A stretch of 34,575 nucleotides of DNA, from assembly GCA_013334485.1 (NCBI GenBank), contig JAAXXL010000024.1, positions 1 through 34,575 of the forward strand, given 5' to 3'. Under the pieces are notes generated by a model. The model was not told where the DNA came from, ran no database searches, and saw nothing but the letters and a program-made list of their open reading frames with translations. How positions within the stretch are numbered: position 1 is the stretch's first letter; every line of letters starts with the position of its first letter. The translations under genes were made by a program, and so were the position numbers. Below, piece by piece: positions 21,502 to 30,445 of the stretch. This stretch comes from Chlorobiaceae bacterium. Lineage in GTDB: Bacteria > Bacteroidota > Chlorobiia > Chlorobiales > Chlorobiaceae.

Positions 21502-22863
21502 ATGCCTATGAACTCGACAAGTATTGGTAATGAGTTTGAGGACAGAATATACTGTTTCTTTAAAAAGGAAATAGATAGTGGGCAATTCTGGGCCAAGCCG
21601 GAATCTTGCAAGCTTTTCAGAAAAAAAGGCTATCACTCTAAGGATCGTGAAGCATTGATTATTTTTGATGTTTCTGTTGAAATTTTTCTTCCTGGATCTG
21701 AAGAGTACTCGTGTCTCGTGCTTTTTGAGTGTAAAAACTATACGCATTCTGTTCCAGTTAACGATGTTGAAGAGTTTTTTCAAAAAGTGCAGCAGGTTGG
21801 TGCTGCAAATTCAAAGTCGGTTTTGGCAAGTAACGCCGCTTTTCAATCAGGAACCAGAACATTTGCGAAATCAAAAGGTATCGGTCTTTTTCGGTACCGT
21901 GATCCTTCGTGTTGCAAATGGGAGTTAAAACGCTCATTTGCAGAAAGTCTGCGTGTCAAAATGATCGACCCCATAGATCTTGTGGAACAGGGTTTGTCAG
22001 AGCCTGCTCTTACAAACGAAGTCTTTTCTTTTTACTTCCAATCTCCGGTTCGCGTAACCAATTCGCTTTATGACTTTTTCGAAGATCTTGTTATTGATAA
22101 TGGATTTACATCAAGTTTGCTTAGTAAAGTTATAAATCAGCATAACCACTTATCGAGTCGGGTTCAATATCTTGAGAAAAATGAACTTGAAGAACGATGT
22201 GGGAAGTTTCTTCGGGATATTAATTATCAATCAGGAGAAGTTTCTCTTGATTTGATTTGCGCAAATGAGCGGGATCGTTGTGGGTTACAAGTTATTTTTG
22301 ATACTCCTCTGAGTAATGCCAAAGGGTGGAAACCAGTGCTTGGTTGTATAAACTTTTATCCACTTCAGATAAATATTTACGCACAAAAAATACCAATACA
22401 TGGACGAGAGCGATTCACCCTGGCTCATGAACTCGCCCATCACCTTCTTCAACATGATCAATATATGGTTAGGGAAACATGTGATGAAGGAGATTTTATT
22501 TTGCCAAGTCAAACTTTACAAGGTGAATCCGATATATCAAGAATGGAATTTCAAGCAAACTATTTTGCTGCATGTCTCTTAATGCCCGGACAGAATTTTG
22601 TTGCTGAATTCCATCGCATACTCCGTTTGCTTGATATACCAGATAAAGGATTCGGTGCGTTGTATGTTGACAATCAGCCATGTAATTTTCATAACTGTAA
22701 TCTTGTCATTAGTAATCTTATGCACCATTACGGTGTTTCACGGGCAGCAGCAAAGATTCGACTTGAGGGATTTGGATTACTTCGAGATACAAGAGTCAAC
22801 ATGGCATCGAGTTCTTCACATTCCATCTTTAAAGGTGTATTTGGAGAAGAGCTATTTGATTAA
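21502..22863 (+). CDS. Fusion of a PD-(D/E)XK nuclease-like domain with an ImmA/IrrE metallopeptidase
   Basis: A 453-residue protein in two parts. The N-terminus (~1-130) looks like an Mrr/restriction-endonuclease-like fold: IIFDVSVEIFLP with D56, then LVLFECKNY giving the E76-x-K78 pair, followed by a helix with a Gln (EEFFQKVQQVGA) and a core strand SKSVLASNAAFQSGTRTFAK. The C-terminus is an ImmA/IrrE (DUF955) zinc peptidase: FTLAHELAHHLLQH with HELAHH at 309-314 and the third-ligand helix MEFQANYFAACLLMP with E349. ImmA/IrrE enzymes cleave repressors to trigger responses. No XRE-type repressor gene is adjacent. It ends 8 bp before the convergent cydC stop. Each domain call is good; the joint function, probably defence or stress, is inference. 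Confidence 0.8.
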   Translation: MPMNSTSIGNEFEDRIYCFFKKEIDSGQFWAKPESCKLFRKKGYHSKDREALIIFDVSVEIFLPGSEEYSCLVLFECKNYTHSVPVNDVEEFFQKVQQVGAANSKSVLASNAAFQSGTRTFAKSKGIGLFRYRDPSCCKWELKRSFAESLRVKMIDPIDLVEQGLSEPALTNEVFSFYFQSPVRVTNSLYDFFEDLVIDNGFTSSLLSKVINQHNHLSSRVQYLEKNELEERCGKFLRDINYQSGEVSLDLICANERDRCGLQVIFDTPLSNAKGWKPVLGCINFYPLQINIYAQKIPIHGRERFTLAHELAHHLLQHDQYMVRETCDEGDFILPSQTLQGESDISRMEFQANYFAACLLMPGQNFVAEFHRILRLLDIPDKGFGALYVDNQPCNFHNCNLVISNLMHHYGVSRAAAKIRLEGFGLLRDTRVNMASSSSHSIFKGVFGEELFD

Positions 22864-22871
22864 TTGGAGTA

Positions 22872-24593
22872 CTATCCCATCTCAGTCGAGTGCTGCAGCT
22901 CCCACATTCTGCGGTAAAGCCCTTCTCTGCTCATGAGGCGCTCATGAGCGCCCTGTTCGAAAATCCTTCCTTTATCAAGTACGATGATGTTGTCGTACTG
23001 ATCCATGGCCTTCAGTCTGTGCGTGATGGTGATCATTGTTTTGCCTCTGCTTATAGCCGCAAGGGTTTCAGTAACCTCTTTTTCAGTGATGCCGTCAAGG
23101 TTAGCGGTTGCCTCATCGAGGATGATAATCGGCGCGTTTTGCAGCACAACACGGGCAATGGCGAGTCGCTGGCGTTCGCCTCCGCTCAGTTTCATGCCGT
23201 GCTGGCCGATCCATTCGTCAAGTTTTGAGGAAAAGCCGCTGAGCCCACAGAGAGAGAGGGCATTACGAAGTTCTTCGTCTGTTGCATCGGGCTTTGCAAG
23301 CAGAAGGTTTTCGCGGATGGTTTCGGCGAAGAGGTAGGTGCGCTGTGAGACAAGGGCAATATTGCGCCTGAGTTCTTCGCTGTCAAAGCGGCTGATGCTG
23401 ATCCCTCCGATGGAGATCTGCCCTTTTGAACTGTTCCAGAAGCGCATGAAGAGTGAGGTAATGGTTGATTTTCCTGCACCGCTCGGCCCGACAATGGCGA
23501 TGTGCTGACCTGCAGGAACAGAGAAGGTTATGGAATCAAGCGCTTTTGAGCGGTTGCCCGGATAGGTAAAGCTCAGGTTTTCCGCCTGTATGGCAAGGTT
23601 TGCCGGAAAATTTACCGGAACAGTCGGGCTTGTAGTTTCAGGCTTGGCGTCAAGGATTTCAAAAAGGCGGTTGCCTGCATGCCTGTCGGCTTCAAGATGC
23701 TTTACTGCTGCCGGAAGCGGGATAAAGGGTTCAAAAGAGGCCATGACAGCAAGCGTGATGACCGCCAGTGAGATCCCGTTGATTCCACCGGTTGATACCT
23801 TTGGAATGAGTGCCCAGAGTATGGTGATGACGGCACCATTCATAAGCAGGCCGGTAAGAGACTCCTGCAATCCCTCTACGAGGGCGTTTTTTCTCTGGAG
23901 TTGCAGTTTGGCTGCTTCGGTAGTTCGCATTGCCTGAAGATGTCCGGCAAGTCGTCCATAAACCTGAAGCTCCCCAACCCCCTGGAAGAGGTCAAGCGCA
24001 AGCAGTTGCTGATCGGTTTTGCGGTTCATGATACCGACCGAAAGCCCCCGGCTGAGCTGCATGGTCAGGAGCGGTACTCCGAGTCCTGCCAGCAGGTGAA
24101 AACCGAGAATGAGCAGAGCTGCCTGCAAGGAGTATGCTCCCGCGAGAAACCACATGAGCAGGGCAACAAGCAGCGCGGTAATCGGGGGCGCAAGGACCCT
24201 TGTGTAGATGTTCTCAAGGCTCTGGATATCATCAACAACCCGTTGAAGCAGGTCACCGCTTTTGAAGTGCATGAGTCGAGCGGGAGCAAGCGGTTCAATG
24301 GCATCATAAAACCAGAGGCGGAGTTTGGCCAGTATTTTAAATGTGGTGTTATGGGAGACGAGGCGCTCAGCGTAGCGCAGCACTCCACGGGCAAGGCCGA
24401 AAAACCGCACGCCGACAATGCCGAGCTGCAGTGCAGCCATCGGTGGTTGCAGGGCGGCTTTTGCGATGATGTAGGCAGAGGTCATCAGGAGGCCTATTCC
24501 GCTTCCGGTTGTGGCAAAGCCGATCAGTGCTGCAAGTGCCATCCACCAGAAGTAAGGCCTGACGATAGCGGTCAGTCGAATAAATGTTCTCAT
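22872..24593 (-). CDS. cydC: Heterodimeric thiol-exporting ABC transporter subunit CydC
   Basis: A 573-residue ABC half-transporter (fused membrane and ATPase domains) needed for cytochrome bd assembly. CydDC exports glutathione and cysteine, or related thiols, to the periplasm. Six N-terminal helices are followed by Walker A GPSGAGKST, signature LSGGERQR and Walker B IIILDEATANLD. It starts 4 bases inside the end of cydD, so the two are translationally coupled. It is the last gene of the operon cydA-cydB-cydD-cydC. Assignment as CydC rather than CydD rests on gene order and the N-terminal sequence and is fairly safe. Confidence 0.9.
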   Translation of the reverse strand: MRTFIRLTAIVRPYFWWMALAALIGFATTGSGIGLLMTSAYIIAKAALQPPMAALQLGIVGVRFFGLARGVLRYAERLVSHNTTFKILAKLRLWFYDAIEPLAPARLMHFKSGDLLQRVVDDIQSLENIYTRVLAPPITALLVALLMWFLAGAYSLQAALLILGFHLLAGLGVPLLTMQLSRGLSVGIMNRKTDQQLLALDLFQGVGELQVYGRLAGHLQAMRTTEAAKLQLQRKNALVEGLQESLTGLLMNGAVITILWALIPKVSTGGINGISLAVITLAVMASFEPFIPLPAAVKHLEADRHAGNRLFEILDAKPETTSPTVPVNFPANLAIQAENLSFTYPGNRSKALDSITFSVPAGQHIAIVGPSGAGKSTITSLFMRFWNSSKGQISIGGISISRFDSEELRRNIALVSQRTYLFAETIRENLLLAKPDATDEELRNALSLCGLSGFSSKLDEWIGQHGMKLSGGERQRLAIARVVLQNAPIIILDEATANLDGITEKEVTETLAAISRGKTMITITHRLKAMDQYDNIIVLDKGRIFEQGAHERLMSREGLYRRMWELQHSTEMG

Positions 24594-26329
24594 GCTACCG
24601 TCTCCTGTTGCAACTGCATGGCGTGACGGTAGAAGCCTCCGGCTTTGAGCAGCTCATCATGGGTGCCGATTCCGGTGATCTTTCCCCCGGAAATAACGAT
24701 GATTTGCTCTGCCTTCATGATGGTTTCAAGGCGGTGGGCAATGACCAAAGTTGTGCGGCCATGCATGAGTTTCTCTATTGAGCTGCGAAGTGCAGCTTCA
24801 AGTTCCGGATCGGTATGCGACATCGGTTCATCAAGTATCAGCAGGGGGGCGTTTTTCAGAAATGCCCTTGCCAGAGCAACCCTTTGCGCTTCTCCTCCGC
24901 TCAGTCGTGAACCCTGTTCACCGATCATGGTTTCCACTCCGTTTGGCAGTGTGCTGACAAAGCTCGTGAGTCCGGTTTCTTTCAGAGCAATCGAAAGCTC
25001 TTTTTCGGTTGCCTCTGGCCGTGCAAGCAGAATATTCTCTTTCAGTGTTGCATTGAAGAGGTAGGGGTGCTGTGGAACCCAGGAGATCTCTTTGTGCCAC
25101 TCCTCAAGGAGGATCTCATGAATCGGGGTGCCGTTCAAGGTGATGGTGCCAGCGGCAGGCTCCTGGAATCGAAGAAGGAGATTGATGAGGGTGCTTTTTC
25201 CCGAACCACTTGGTCCGATGATGGCTGTGGTTTTACCTGCGGGAATGGTTGCTGTTACTCCATCAAGAGCTGCGCTTTCAGAGCCGGGATAGCTGTAGGA
25301 GAGATTGTTCAGGAGCAGAGGGTATCTGCCGAATGGTTCCGCTGTGATAGAAGAAGCTTTCTGCTTGATGGCAGGGGCAGGCTGCTCAAGAATGGCGAAA
25401 ATCTCTTTCGATGCGCTGACGCCCTCCATTCCTGCATGGAATTTTGTGCCGAGCTGGCGCAGGGGAAGGTAAAAGTCAGGGGTTAGCAGCAGAACAAAAA
25501 GTGCAGGTTGAAAGCCAATAGCTCCTTTCATGATGCGCAGCCCGATCCCAACGGCAATGACTGCTGTGCCGATTGTTCCTACCAATTCAAGAGTGAGTGA
25601 AGAGAGAAAAGCAACTTTTAGTACCCGCATGGTTGCAAGCCGGAAGTTTTCTCCGGACTCTTCAATTGCGCTCCGCTGCTTTTTGCTCTGTGCAAAGAGT
25701 TTGAGTGTAGGGAGTCCCTGCAGGACATCGAGAAAGAATCCGCTCATTCTGCTCATGGTTTTCCACTGCTTTTCAGTCATGGCGCTGGCCGATTTTCCGA
25801 TAAGTATCATGAAGAGGGGAATGAGTGGGGCGGTTGCAAGCAGGATGAGACCCGAAATCCAGTCTCCGGGAAAGATACAGCTCACAATCAGGAGGGGTGT
25901 GAAGAGGGCAAAAAAGATCTGAGGTATGTACTGACTGTAGTAGGCATCAAGTGCTTCTACTCCTTTGAGCAGTGTTGTGCTGAGTCTGCCACTTTGTACC
26001 GAACGGGTGTAGACCGGCCCGAGTGATCCCACTTTTACCGTCAGGCGGTTGAAGAGTTTTTCCCGGATTCTGAGTGTTCCCCGGTTGGCTTCAGTGTGGG
26101 AACTCCAGTTGAAAAGCATGCGAAGGATGCTGAAGAGCCCGAAAAATCCGAACAGGGGTACAAGCGTGACAATGCCGATTTTCTGTATAAACGCACCATC
26201 GATAATCGCGCTCAGGTAATAGGCCTGTGCGATCAGCATGACGGAAGCGATGCATCCTGAGATTATCGACAGAATAAACGGCGCTCGTTCTTCTTTAAGG
26301 AGTTGAAATAGTCGCCGGTCTATGTTCAT
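24590..26329 (-). CDS. cydD: Heterodimeric thiol-exporting ABC transporter subunit CydD
   Basis: A 579-residue ABC half-transporter, partner of CydC. The membrane domain begins with FILSIISGCIASVMLIAQAY, resembling CydD. The ATPase domain has Walker A GPSGSGKST, signature LSGGEAQR and LLILDEPMSHTDPE; the D-loop region differs from the CydC copy. It lies 91 bp downstream of cydB. Without CydDC, cytochrome bd does not acquire its haems properly in E. coli. Confidence 0.9.
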   Translation of the reverse strand: MNIDRRLFQLLKEERAPFILSIISGCIASVMLIAQAYYLSAIIDGAFIQKIGIVTLVPLFGFFGLFSILRMLFNWSSHTEANRGTLRIREKLFNRLTVKVGSLGPVYTRSVQSGRLSTTLLKGVEALDAYYSQYIPQIFFALFTPLLIVSCIFPGDWISGLILLATAPLIPLFMILIGKSASAMTEKQWKTMSRMSGFFLDVLQGLPTLKLFAQSKKQRSAIEESGENFRLATMRVLKVAFLSSLTLELVGTIGTAVIAVGIGLRIMKGAIGFQPALFVLLLTPDFYLPLRQLGTKFHAGMEGVSASKEIFAILEQPAPAIKQKASSITAEPFGRYPLLLNNLSYSYPGSESAALDGVTATIPAGKTTAIIGPSGSGKSTLINLLLRFQEPAAGTITLNGTPIHEILLEEWHKEISWVPQHPYLFNATLKENILLARPEATEKELSIALKETGLTSFVSTLPNGVETMIGEQGSRLSGGEAQRVALARAFLKNAPLLILDEPMSHTDPELEAALRSSIEKLMHGRTTLVIAHRLETIMKAEQIIVISGGKITGIGTHDELLKAGGFYRHAMQLQQETVA

Positions 26330-26420
26330 TGATCATGGAGTTGTTGAGTGACAAAAGCGCAATAATTCTACAGAATAAAAAAGTTCGATGCAACCGCAGC
26401 ATTCTTTTGCGGCTCTGTTT

Positions 26421-27416
26421 TTAGTATTCAAGTTCCGAGTCTGTCGCAACTCTCTCCCGGAATACCCAGTAGCTCCAGCTCTGGGCAATGATGACGAGGG
26501 GAGTAAATATCAGAGCCACGACACTGAGGATGCCGAGTGTATACTCACTTGAAGAGGCGTTATAGATGGTCAGGCTCCAGGCCGGGTTGAGGTTTGAAAC
26601 CAGTACTCTCGGGTAAAGGTTCATGAAGATGGCGGTGGAGGTACAACCTATAGCAAGGGAGGTCATTATGAATGCTACTCCGGATCTCTTTTTTTGCAGC
26701 AGAAGTATAACCGGCGCAAGAGAGAGCAATGAGAACAGTGGCAGTATACCTGATTTTATTGAGGTAACGGTTCCGCTGCAGGCAATACAGATAATCATGG
26801 AGAGCGTTGCCGGAGCCCAGATTTTTTTTGCAATACCGACAGCTCTTTCTTTCACTCTTCCGGATGTTTTCAGTGTGAGAAAGAGTGCGCCGTAAAGAGT
26901 AAAGGTTAAGGCAGAGGCTGCGCCACCGGCAAGAGCAAAGGGGTTCAGAAGGTTTGAGAGCGCACCGGTATAGTTTCCGGATGCATCAACAGGCACTCCA
27001 CTGATGAAATTGGAGAGAATTATACCCCAGAGCAGTGCAGGAACAAGACTTCCGCCAAAGATAATCCACTCTGATACTCTTTTCAGGTCAGGGTTACTGA
27101 ACTTGCTGCGGAATTCAAAGGCCGCACCCCGAAAAATCAGCGAGATCAGCATCAGAAAGAAGAGGGGATAAAAACCGCTGAAGAGCGTGGCATACCATCC
27201 CGGAAATGCTGCAAACATAGCCCCGCCTGCGCTTACCAGCCACACTTCGTTGCCAAGCCAGAAGGGACCGATGGTGTTGATGACGCTACGGCGCTCACGG
27301 TCATCACTGCCCATAAACGGGAGGAGGATGCCTGTGCCGAAATCAAAACCTTCAAGCAGAAAGAGTATGGTGAAAAGTAGCGCAATAAATATGAACCAGA
27401 TCGAGTGTAAATCCAT
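26421..27416 (-). CDS. cydB: Cytochrome bd ubiquinol oxidase subunit II
   Basis: A 331-residue polytopic membrane protein, shorter than E. coli CydB (379) but within the family range. The N-terminus IWFIFIALLFTILFLLEGFD followed by FGTGILLPF is diagnostic, as are GPFWLGNEVWLVSAGGAMFAAFP and RGAAFEFR. About eight helices are visible. With CydA it forms the O2-reducing quinol oxidase. It begins 20 bp after the cydA stop, a tight operon spacing. Confidence 0.95.
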   Translation of the reverse strand: MDLHSIWFIFIALLFTILFLLEGFDFGTGILLPFMGSDDRERRSVINTIGPFWLGNEVWLVSAGGAMFAAFPGWYATLFSGFYPLFFLMLISLIFRGAAFEFRSKFSNPDLKRVSEWIIFGGSLVPALLWGIILSNFISGVPVDASGNYTGALSNLLNPFALAGGAASALTFTLYGALFLTLKTSGRVKERAVGIAKKIWAPATLSMIICIACSGTVTSIKSGILPLFSLLSLAPVILLLQKKRSGVAFIMTSLAIGCTSTAIFMNLYPRVLVSNLNPAWSLTIYNASSSEYTLGILSVVALIFTPLVIIAQSWSYWVFRERVATDSELEY

Positions 27417-27436
27417 TATTTGAAGTTCGTTACAGT

Positions 27437-28792
27437 TTATTCCGGAGCGTTGATTCCTGCCACAGCATACTTTCTCAACAACCAGACATCGGTGAAGGTA
27501 AGCAGGAAATAGATCATGATAAACCCCCCGAGTGAGAGCATTAATTCAGTGCTGCTGACTACTGAAGAAGGTGTGAGACCATCTTCGGTTTTCAGAAGAC
27601 CGAAGACAAGCCAGGGTTGCCGGCCCATTTCGGCAAGTATCCAGCCAGAGGAGTTTGCAATCCAGGGCAGGAGAGATGACCAGAAAATCAGATTGCCGAT
27701 TCTTGGAGAGAAAGTATAGTTGCCTTTGATTACACGGTAGAGCACAAAGAGGGAGGAGAAGAGCATCAGTGTACCTGCTCCAACCATAAATCTGAAACTC
27801 CAGTATGCAGTTATTACAGAGGGGATGTAGTTGCCTGGTCCGTACTTTATTTCATAGGTTTTCTGTAGCTCCCTGATCCCTTTTACTTCACCTTCAAAGC
27901 GGTCGTAAGCGAGAAAAGAGAGCAGGCGGGGAATCCGGATGGCAAAAATATCCCTGAGTTCTTTTTCATCCCCTATGGTGAGTAGTGAAAAACTTGCCGG
28001 ATTTTCGCTCTCCCAAAGCGCTTCAGCAGCAGCGACTTTCATTGGCTGGGTTTTCAGGAGATCCTGCATCTGCGCATGTCCGGCAAGCGTAACAAGCAGG
28101 GTACCTGTTACTGCGTAAAATGCTCCGAATTTCAGGGAGGTTTCAAACGCTGCACGCTCTTTTGTACCGCGCATCAGATGCCATATGCTGATTGCGATTA
28201 CCAGAAATCCTCCGGTGACCACGCCTCCGGCAAGCACATGCGGAAACTGCTTCCATACATGGGGATTGAAGATGAAGGCAAAAAAATCCGCCATCTCCGC
28301 CCTTGAGCCGTCTGCGGCCATTTTATAGCCGACCGGTGACTGCATAAAGGAGTTCGCTACGAGTATCCAGAATGCCGAGAGGACCGAGCCGATTGCGACA
28401 ATCCAGATGGTGGCAGCATGCAGTGCCTTGGGCAGCTTGTTCCAGCCGAAGAGCCAGATACCGATGAAGGTTGATTCAACCGAGAATGCAAGCAGCGCCT
28501 CAATTGCGAGCGGTACGCCGAAAATGTCGCCGACAAAGCGGGAGTACTCCGACCAGTTCATACCGAACTGAAACTCCATCACAATTCCGGTAACCACACC
28601 CACGGCAAAGTTGATGAGAAACAGATTTCCCCAGAACTTTGCAAGCTGTTTATAACGCTCGTTACCGGTTCTGACGTAAGCGGTTTCAAGGATTGCCGTG
28701 AAGATTGACAGACCAAGCGTCAGCGGTATAAAGAAAAAGTGAAAAACAGCGGTAAAGGCAAATTGAGTACGTGCAAGAAAAAGGGTATCCAT
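27437..28792 (-). CDS. cydA: Cytochrome bd ubiquinol oxidase subunit I
   Basis: A 451-residue haem-bearing subunit. The N-terminal ARTQFAFTAVFHFFFIPLTLG carries the high-spin haem ligand His (H18, equivalent to E. coli H19). MEFQFGMNWSEYSRFVGDIF, LAIEALLAFSVESTF and the AEMGRQPW motif are also present, and VWKQFPHVLAGG holds another conserved His. The Q-loop is of the short type. Cytochrome bd reduces O2 to water with quinol and has high oxygen affinity; in a strict anaerobe it would serve oxygen removal. It is first in cydABDC and is divergent from the AAA ATPase gene. Confidence 0.96.
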   Translation of the reverse strand: MDTLFLARTQFAFTAVFHFFFIPLTLGLSIFTAILETAYVRTGNERYKQLAKFWGNLFLINFAVGVVTGIVMEFQFGMNWSEYSRFVGDIFGVPLAIEALLAFSVESTFIGIWLFGWNKLPKALHAATIWIVAIGSVLSAFWILVANSFMQSPVGYKMAADGSRAEMADFFAFIFNPHVWKQFPHVLAGGVVTGGFLVIAISIWHLMRGTKERAAFETSLKFGAFYAVTGTLLVTLAGHAQMQDLLKTQPMKVAAAEALWESENPASFSLLTIGDEKELRDIFAIRIPRLLSFLAYDRFEGEVKGIRELQKTYEIKYGPGNYIPSVITAYWSFRFMVGAGTLMLFSSLFVLYRVIKGNYTFSPRIGNLIFWSSLLPWIANSSGWILAEMGRQPWLVFGLLKTEDGLTPSSVVSSTELMLSLGGFIMIYFLLTFTDVWLLRKYAVAGINAPE

Positions 28793-28814
28793 AAAAAAAT
28801 ATTGAACTGAACTG

Positions 28815-28852
28815 CGAGAAAAAAGCGGTTACTACTCGCACTCGTTTTCTCG
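28815..28852 (-). promoter_or_regulatory. Inverted repeat in the cydA leader
   Basis: The arms CGAGAAAA (28815-28822) and TTTTCTCG (28845-28852) are a perfect 8-bp inverted repeat with a 22-base loop, ending 23 bp before the cydA start. It could be an operator or a leader RNA hairpin. No Rex, Fnr or ArcA consensus was recognised with confidence. Confidence 0.4.
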
Positions 28853-28893
28853 TGATAAAACGGGTTTAAAATAGTCCGTTTTTGCTTAAAAAC

Positions 28894-28922
28894 GTAATCT
28901 ATTTTCTGATAACTTTTGTCAA
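28894..28922 (-). promoter_or_regulatory. Candidate cydA promoter
   Basis: On the minus strand a perfect -35 TTGACA (28922-28917) is followed after 17 bases by GATTAC (28899-28894), a weak -10. It lies about 100 bp before the cydA ATG in the 310-base divergent gap 28793-29102. The gap holds no gene that I can support. Confidence 0.35.
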
Positions 28923-29064
28923 ACTGCAGGAAGGTTCGATAAAAGGGAAGATAAACATTAAGCGGGAAAACGGCGAAAAGCAATAAGCGGGTGCAGCGAT
29001 AGCTTTTTGTGATAAGTAGTGATCTCTACGAAGCAGTTGTAGATAATAATTTATTCGCTATATT

Positions 29065-29084
29065 TTGTAAAATACGTTTTACAA
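29065..29084 (+). promoter_or_regulatory. 20-bp palindrome just upstream of the AAA ATPase gene
   Basis: TTGTAAAATACGTTTTACAA has perfect 8-bp arms (TTGTAAAA / TTTTACAA) around TACG, ending 18 bp before the ATG at 29103. It has the size and symmetry of a dimeric repressor site. The ATPase gene has no Shine-Dalgarno, so the promoter must be very close. Confidence 0.5.
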
Positions 29085-29102
29085 AAAACGATAATTATTG
29101 TA

Positions 29103-30320
29103 ATGGAAAGCTTTTTCAGAGAGCAGTATCGGTTGGTTGCATCTGTGAGCGCGGTGAAGCGATATCTTTATAGCAGTATTGACTGGAGTGAACGCTGTAT
29201 CGGAATTCTTGGTGCACGAGGCACGGGAAAGACAACCTTGATGTTGCAGCATGTCAGGGAGCGGTATGGTGATACTTCTGATCGAGCACTCTATATTTCG
29301 GTTGACAGCCCCTACTTCCAGGCACATAACCTTTTCGAGTTTGCTCGGGATTTTCATCAGTTCGGCGGTGAACTTCTCCTTATTGATGAGATTCATAAAT
29401 ATCCTGACTGGTCACTCGACATCAAGGCGATTTACGACTCCTTTCCGAAGTTGAACGTGGTTTTTTCTGGTTCCAGCCTTTTGCAGATATCCAAACAAAA
29501 AGCGGATTTAAGTCGACGGGCCATCATTTTCAACCTGCATGGGCTCTCTTTCAGGGAGTATGTCAACTTCACTCAGGAAAAAGAGTTCGCGGCTTTTTCG
29601 CTGGAGGATATTCTTGCACACCATCGCCAGATTGCCGAAACCCTCTGTGGTGAGATCACGGTACGACGACTGTTTCGCGATTATCAGCAGATCGGGTATT
29701 ATCCATTTTTTCTCGAGAGTCAGGGTACGTATCTCTTTCGGCTCCGGGAGGTTATTAACCACATCCTTGAGGTTGATCTTCCTCTCGTGCATCGAATTGA
29801 AGCGCGGCAGCTTTCAAAGCTTAAAAAGCTGCTCTACTTGCTGGCGACAAGCGTTCCGTTTACTCCGAATATCTCAAAATTGGCTGAAGCAACAGAAATA
29901 TCCCGGCCACGTCTCTACGAATATCTGGAAAGTTTGCAGGATGCAAGGCTGCTTAATCTGGTGCGTAGCCAGGGGAGAGGATATGAGGTGCTGACAAAGC
30001 CAGACAAGATCTATCTTGAAAACAGCAATCTGATGTATGCTATTTCAGAAAATGTCAATATCGGAGCACTGCGCGAGCTCTTTTTTGTCAATCAACTGCG
30101 CAATGCCAGTGCCCTTCATCCAGGCCTTGTTGAAAACACCATTGAACTTTCAGCCAAAGGGGATTTTATTTTCAAATCTCAGTATACCTTTGAAATAGGC
30201 GGAAAAGGGAAAGGGTTCCGCCAAATCAGCGGGGTTGAGAACAGTTTTATTGTTGCTGATGATATTGAAACAGGGTTTCAGAACAAAATCCCCCTCTGGC
30301 TTTTTGGATTTCTTTACTGA
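29103..30320 (+). CDS. AAA_14/DUF4143-type ATP-binding protein
   Basis: A 405-residue P-loop ATPase of the widespread prokaryotic AAA_14-DUF4143 type. Walker A GARGTGKTT is at 37-45, Walker B LLLIDEIHKYPDW at about 91-103 with D95-E96, and the sensor strand VVFSGSSLLQISK follows. RAIIFNLHGLSFREYVNF is the family's next landmark. The C-terminal part (SKLAEATEISRPRLYEYLES, a winged-helix-like segment, and RELFFVNQLR) is the DUF4143-like region, though the final nuclease-like core FKSQYTFEIGGKGKGFRQIS lacks an obvious complete PD-(D/E)XK set. Its role is unknown. It is a single gene, divergent from cydA. Confidence 0.85.
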   Translation: MESFFREQYRLVASVSAVKRYLYSSIDWSERCIGILGARGTGKTTLMLQHVRERYGDTSDRALYISVDSPYFQAHNLFEFARDFHQFGGELLLIDEIHKYPDWSLDIKAIYDSFPKLNVVFSGSSLLQISKQKADLSRRAIIFNLHGLSFREYVNFTQEKEFAAFSLEDILAHHRQIAETLCGEITVRRLFRDYQQIGYYPFFLESQGTYLFRLREVINHILEVDLPLVHRIEARQLSKLKKLLYLLATSVPFTPNISKLAEATEISRPRLYEYLESLQDARLLNLVRSQGRGYEVLTKPDKIYLENSNLMYAISENVNIGALRELFFVNQLRNASALHPGLVENTIELSAKGDFIFKSQYTFEIGGKGKGFRQISGVENSFIVADDIETGFQNKIPLWLFGFLY

Positions 30321-30337
30321 TGATCAAGTAAATATTT

Positions 30338-30426
30338 AACCACGAAAAGAACGAAACACACGAAATGATATCAAAGGAGAGAAATCGGTTTTTCTTTTTT
30401 TCGTGCCTTTCGAGTATTTCGTGGTT
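30338..30426. repeat. CACGAAA-type repeat (family 3) with perfect inverted ends, between convergent genes
   Basis: AACCACGAAA (30338-30347) and TTTCGTGGTT (30417-30426) are a perfect 10-bp inverted pair. The interior repeats ACGAAACACACGAAA and ends TTTTTTTCGTGCCTTTCGAG. It sits exactly between the ends of the AAA ATPase and the PSD-like gene, so it may serve as a bidirectional terminator. Confidence 0.7.
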
Positions 30427-30445
30427 CAAAAACCTTTTACGGTCT

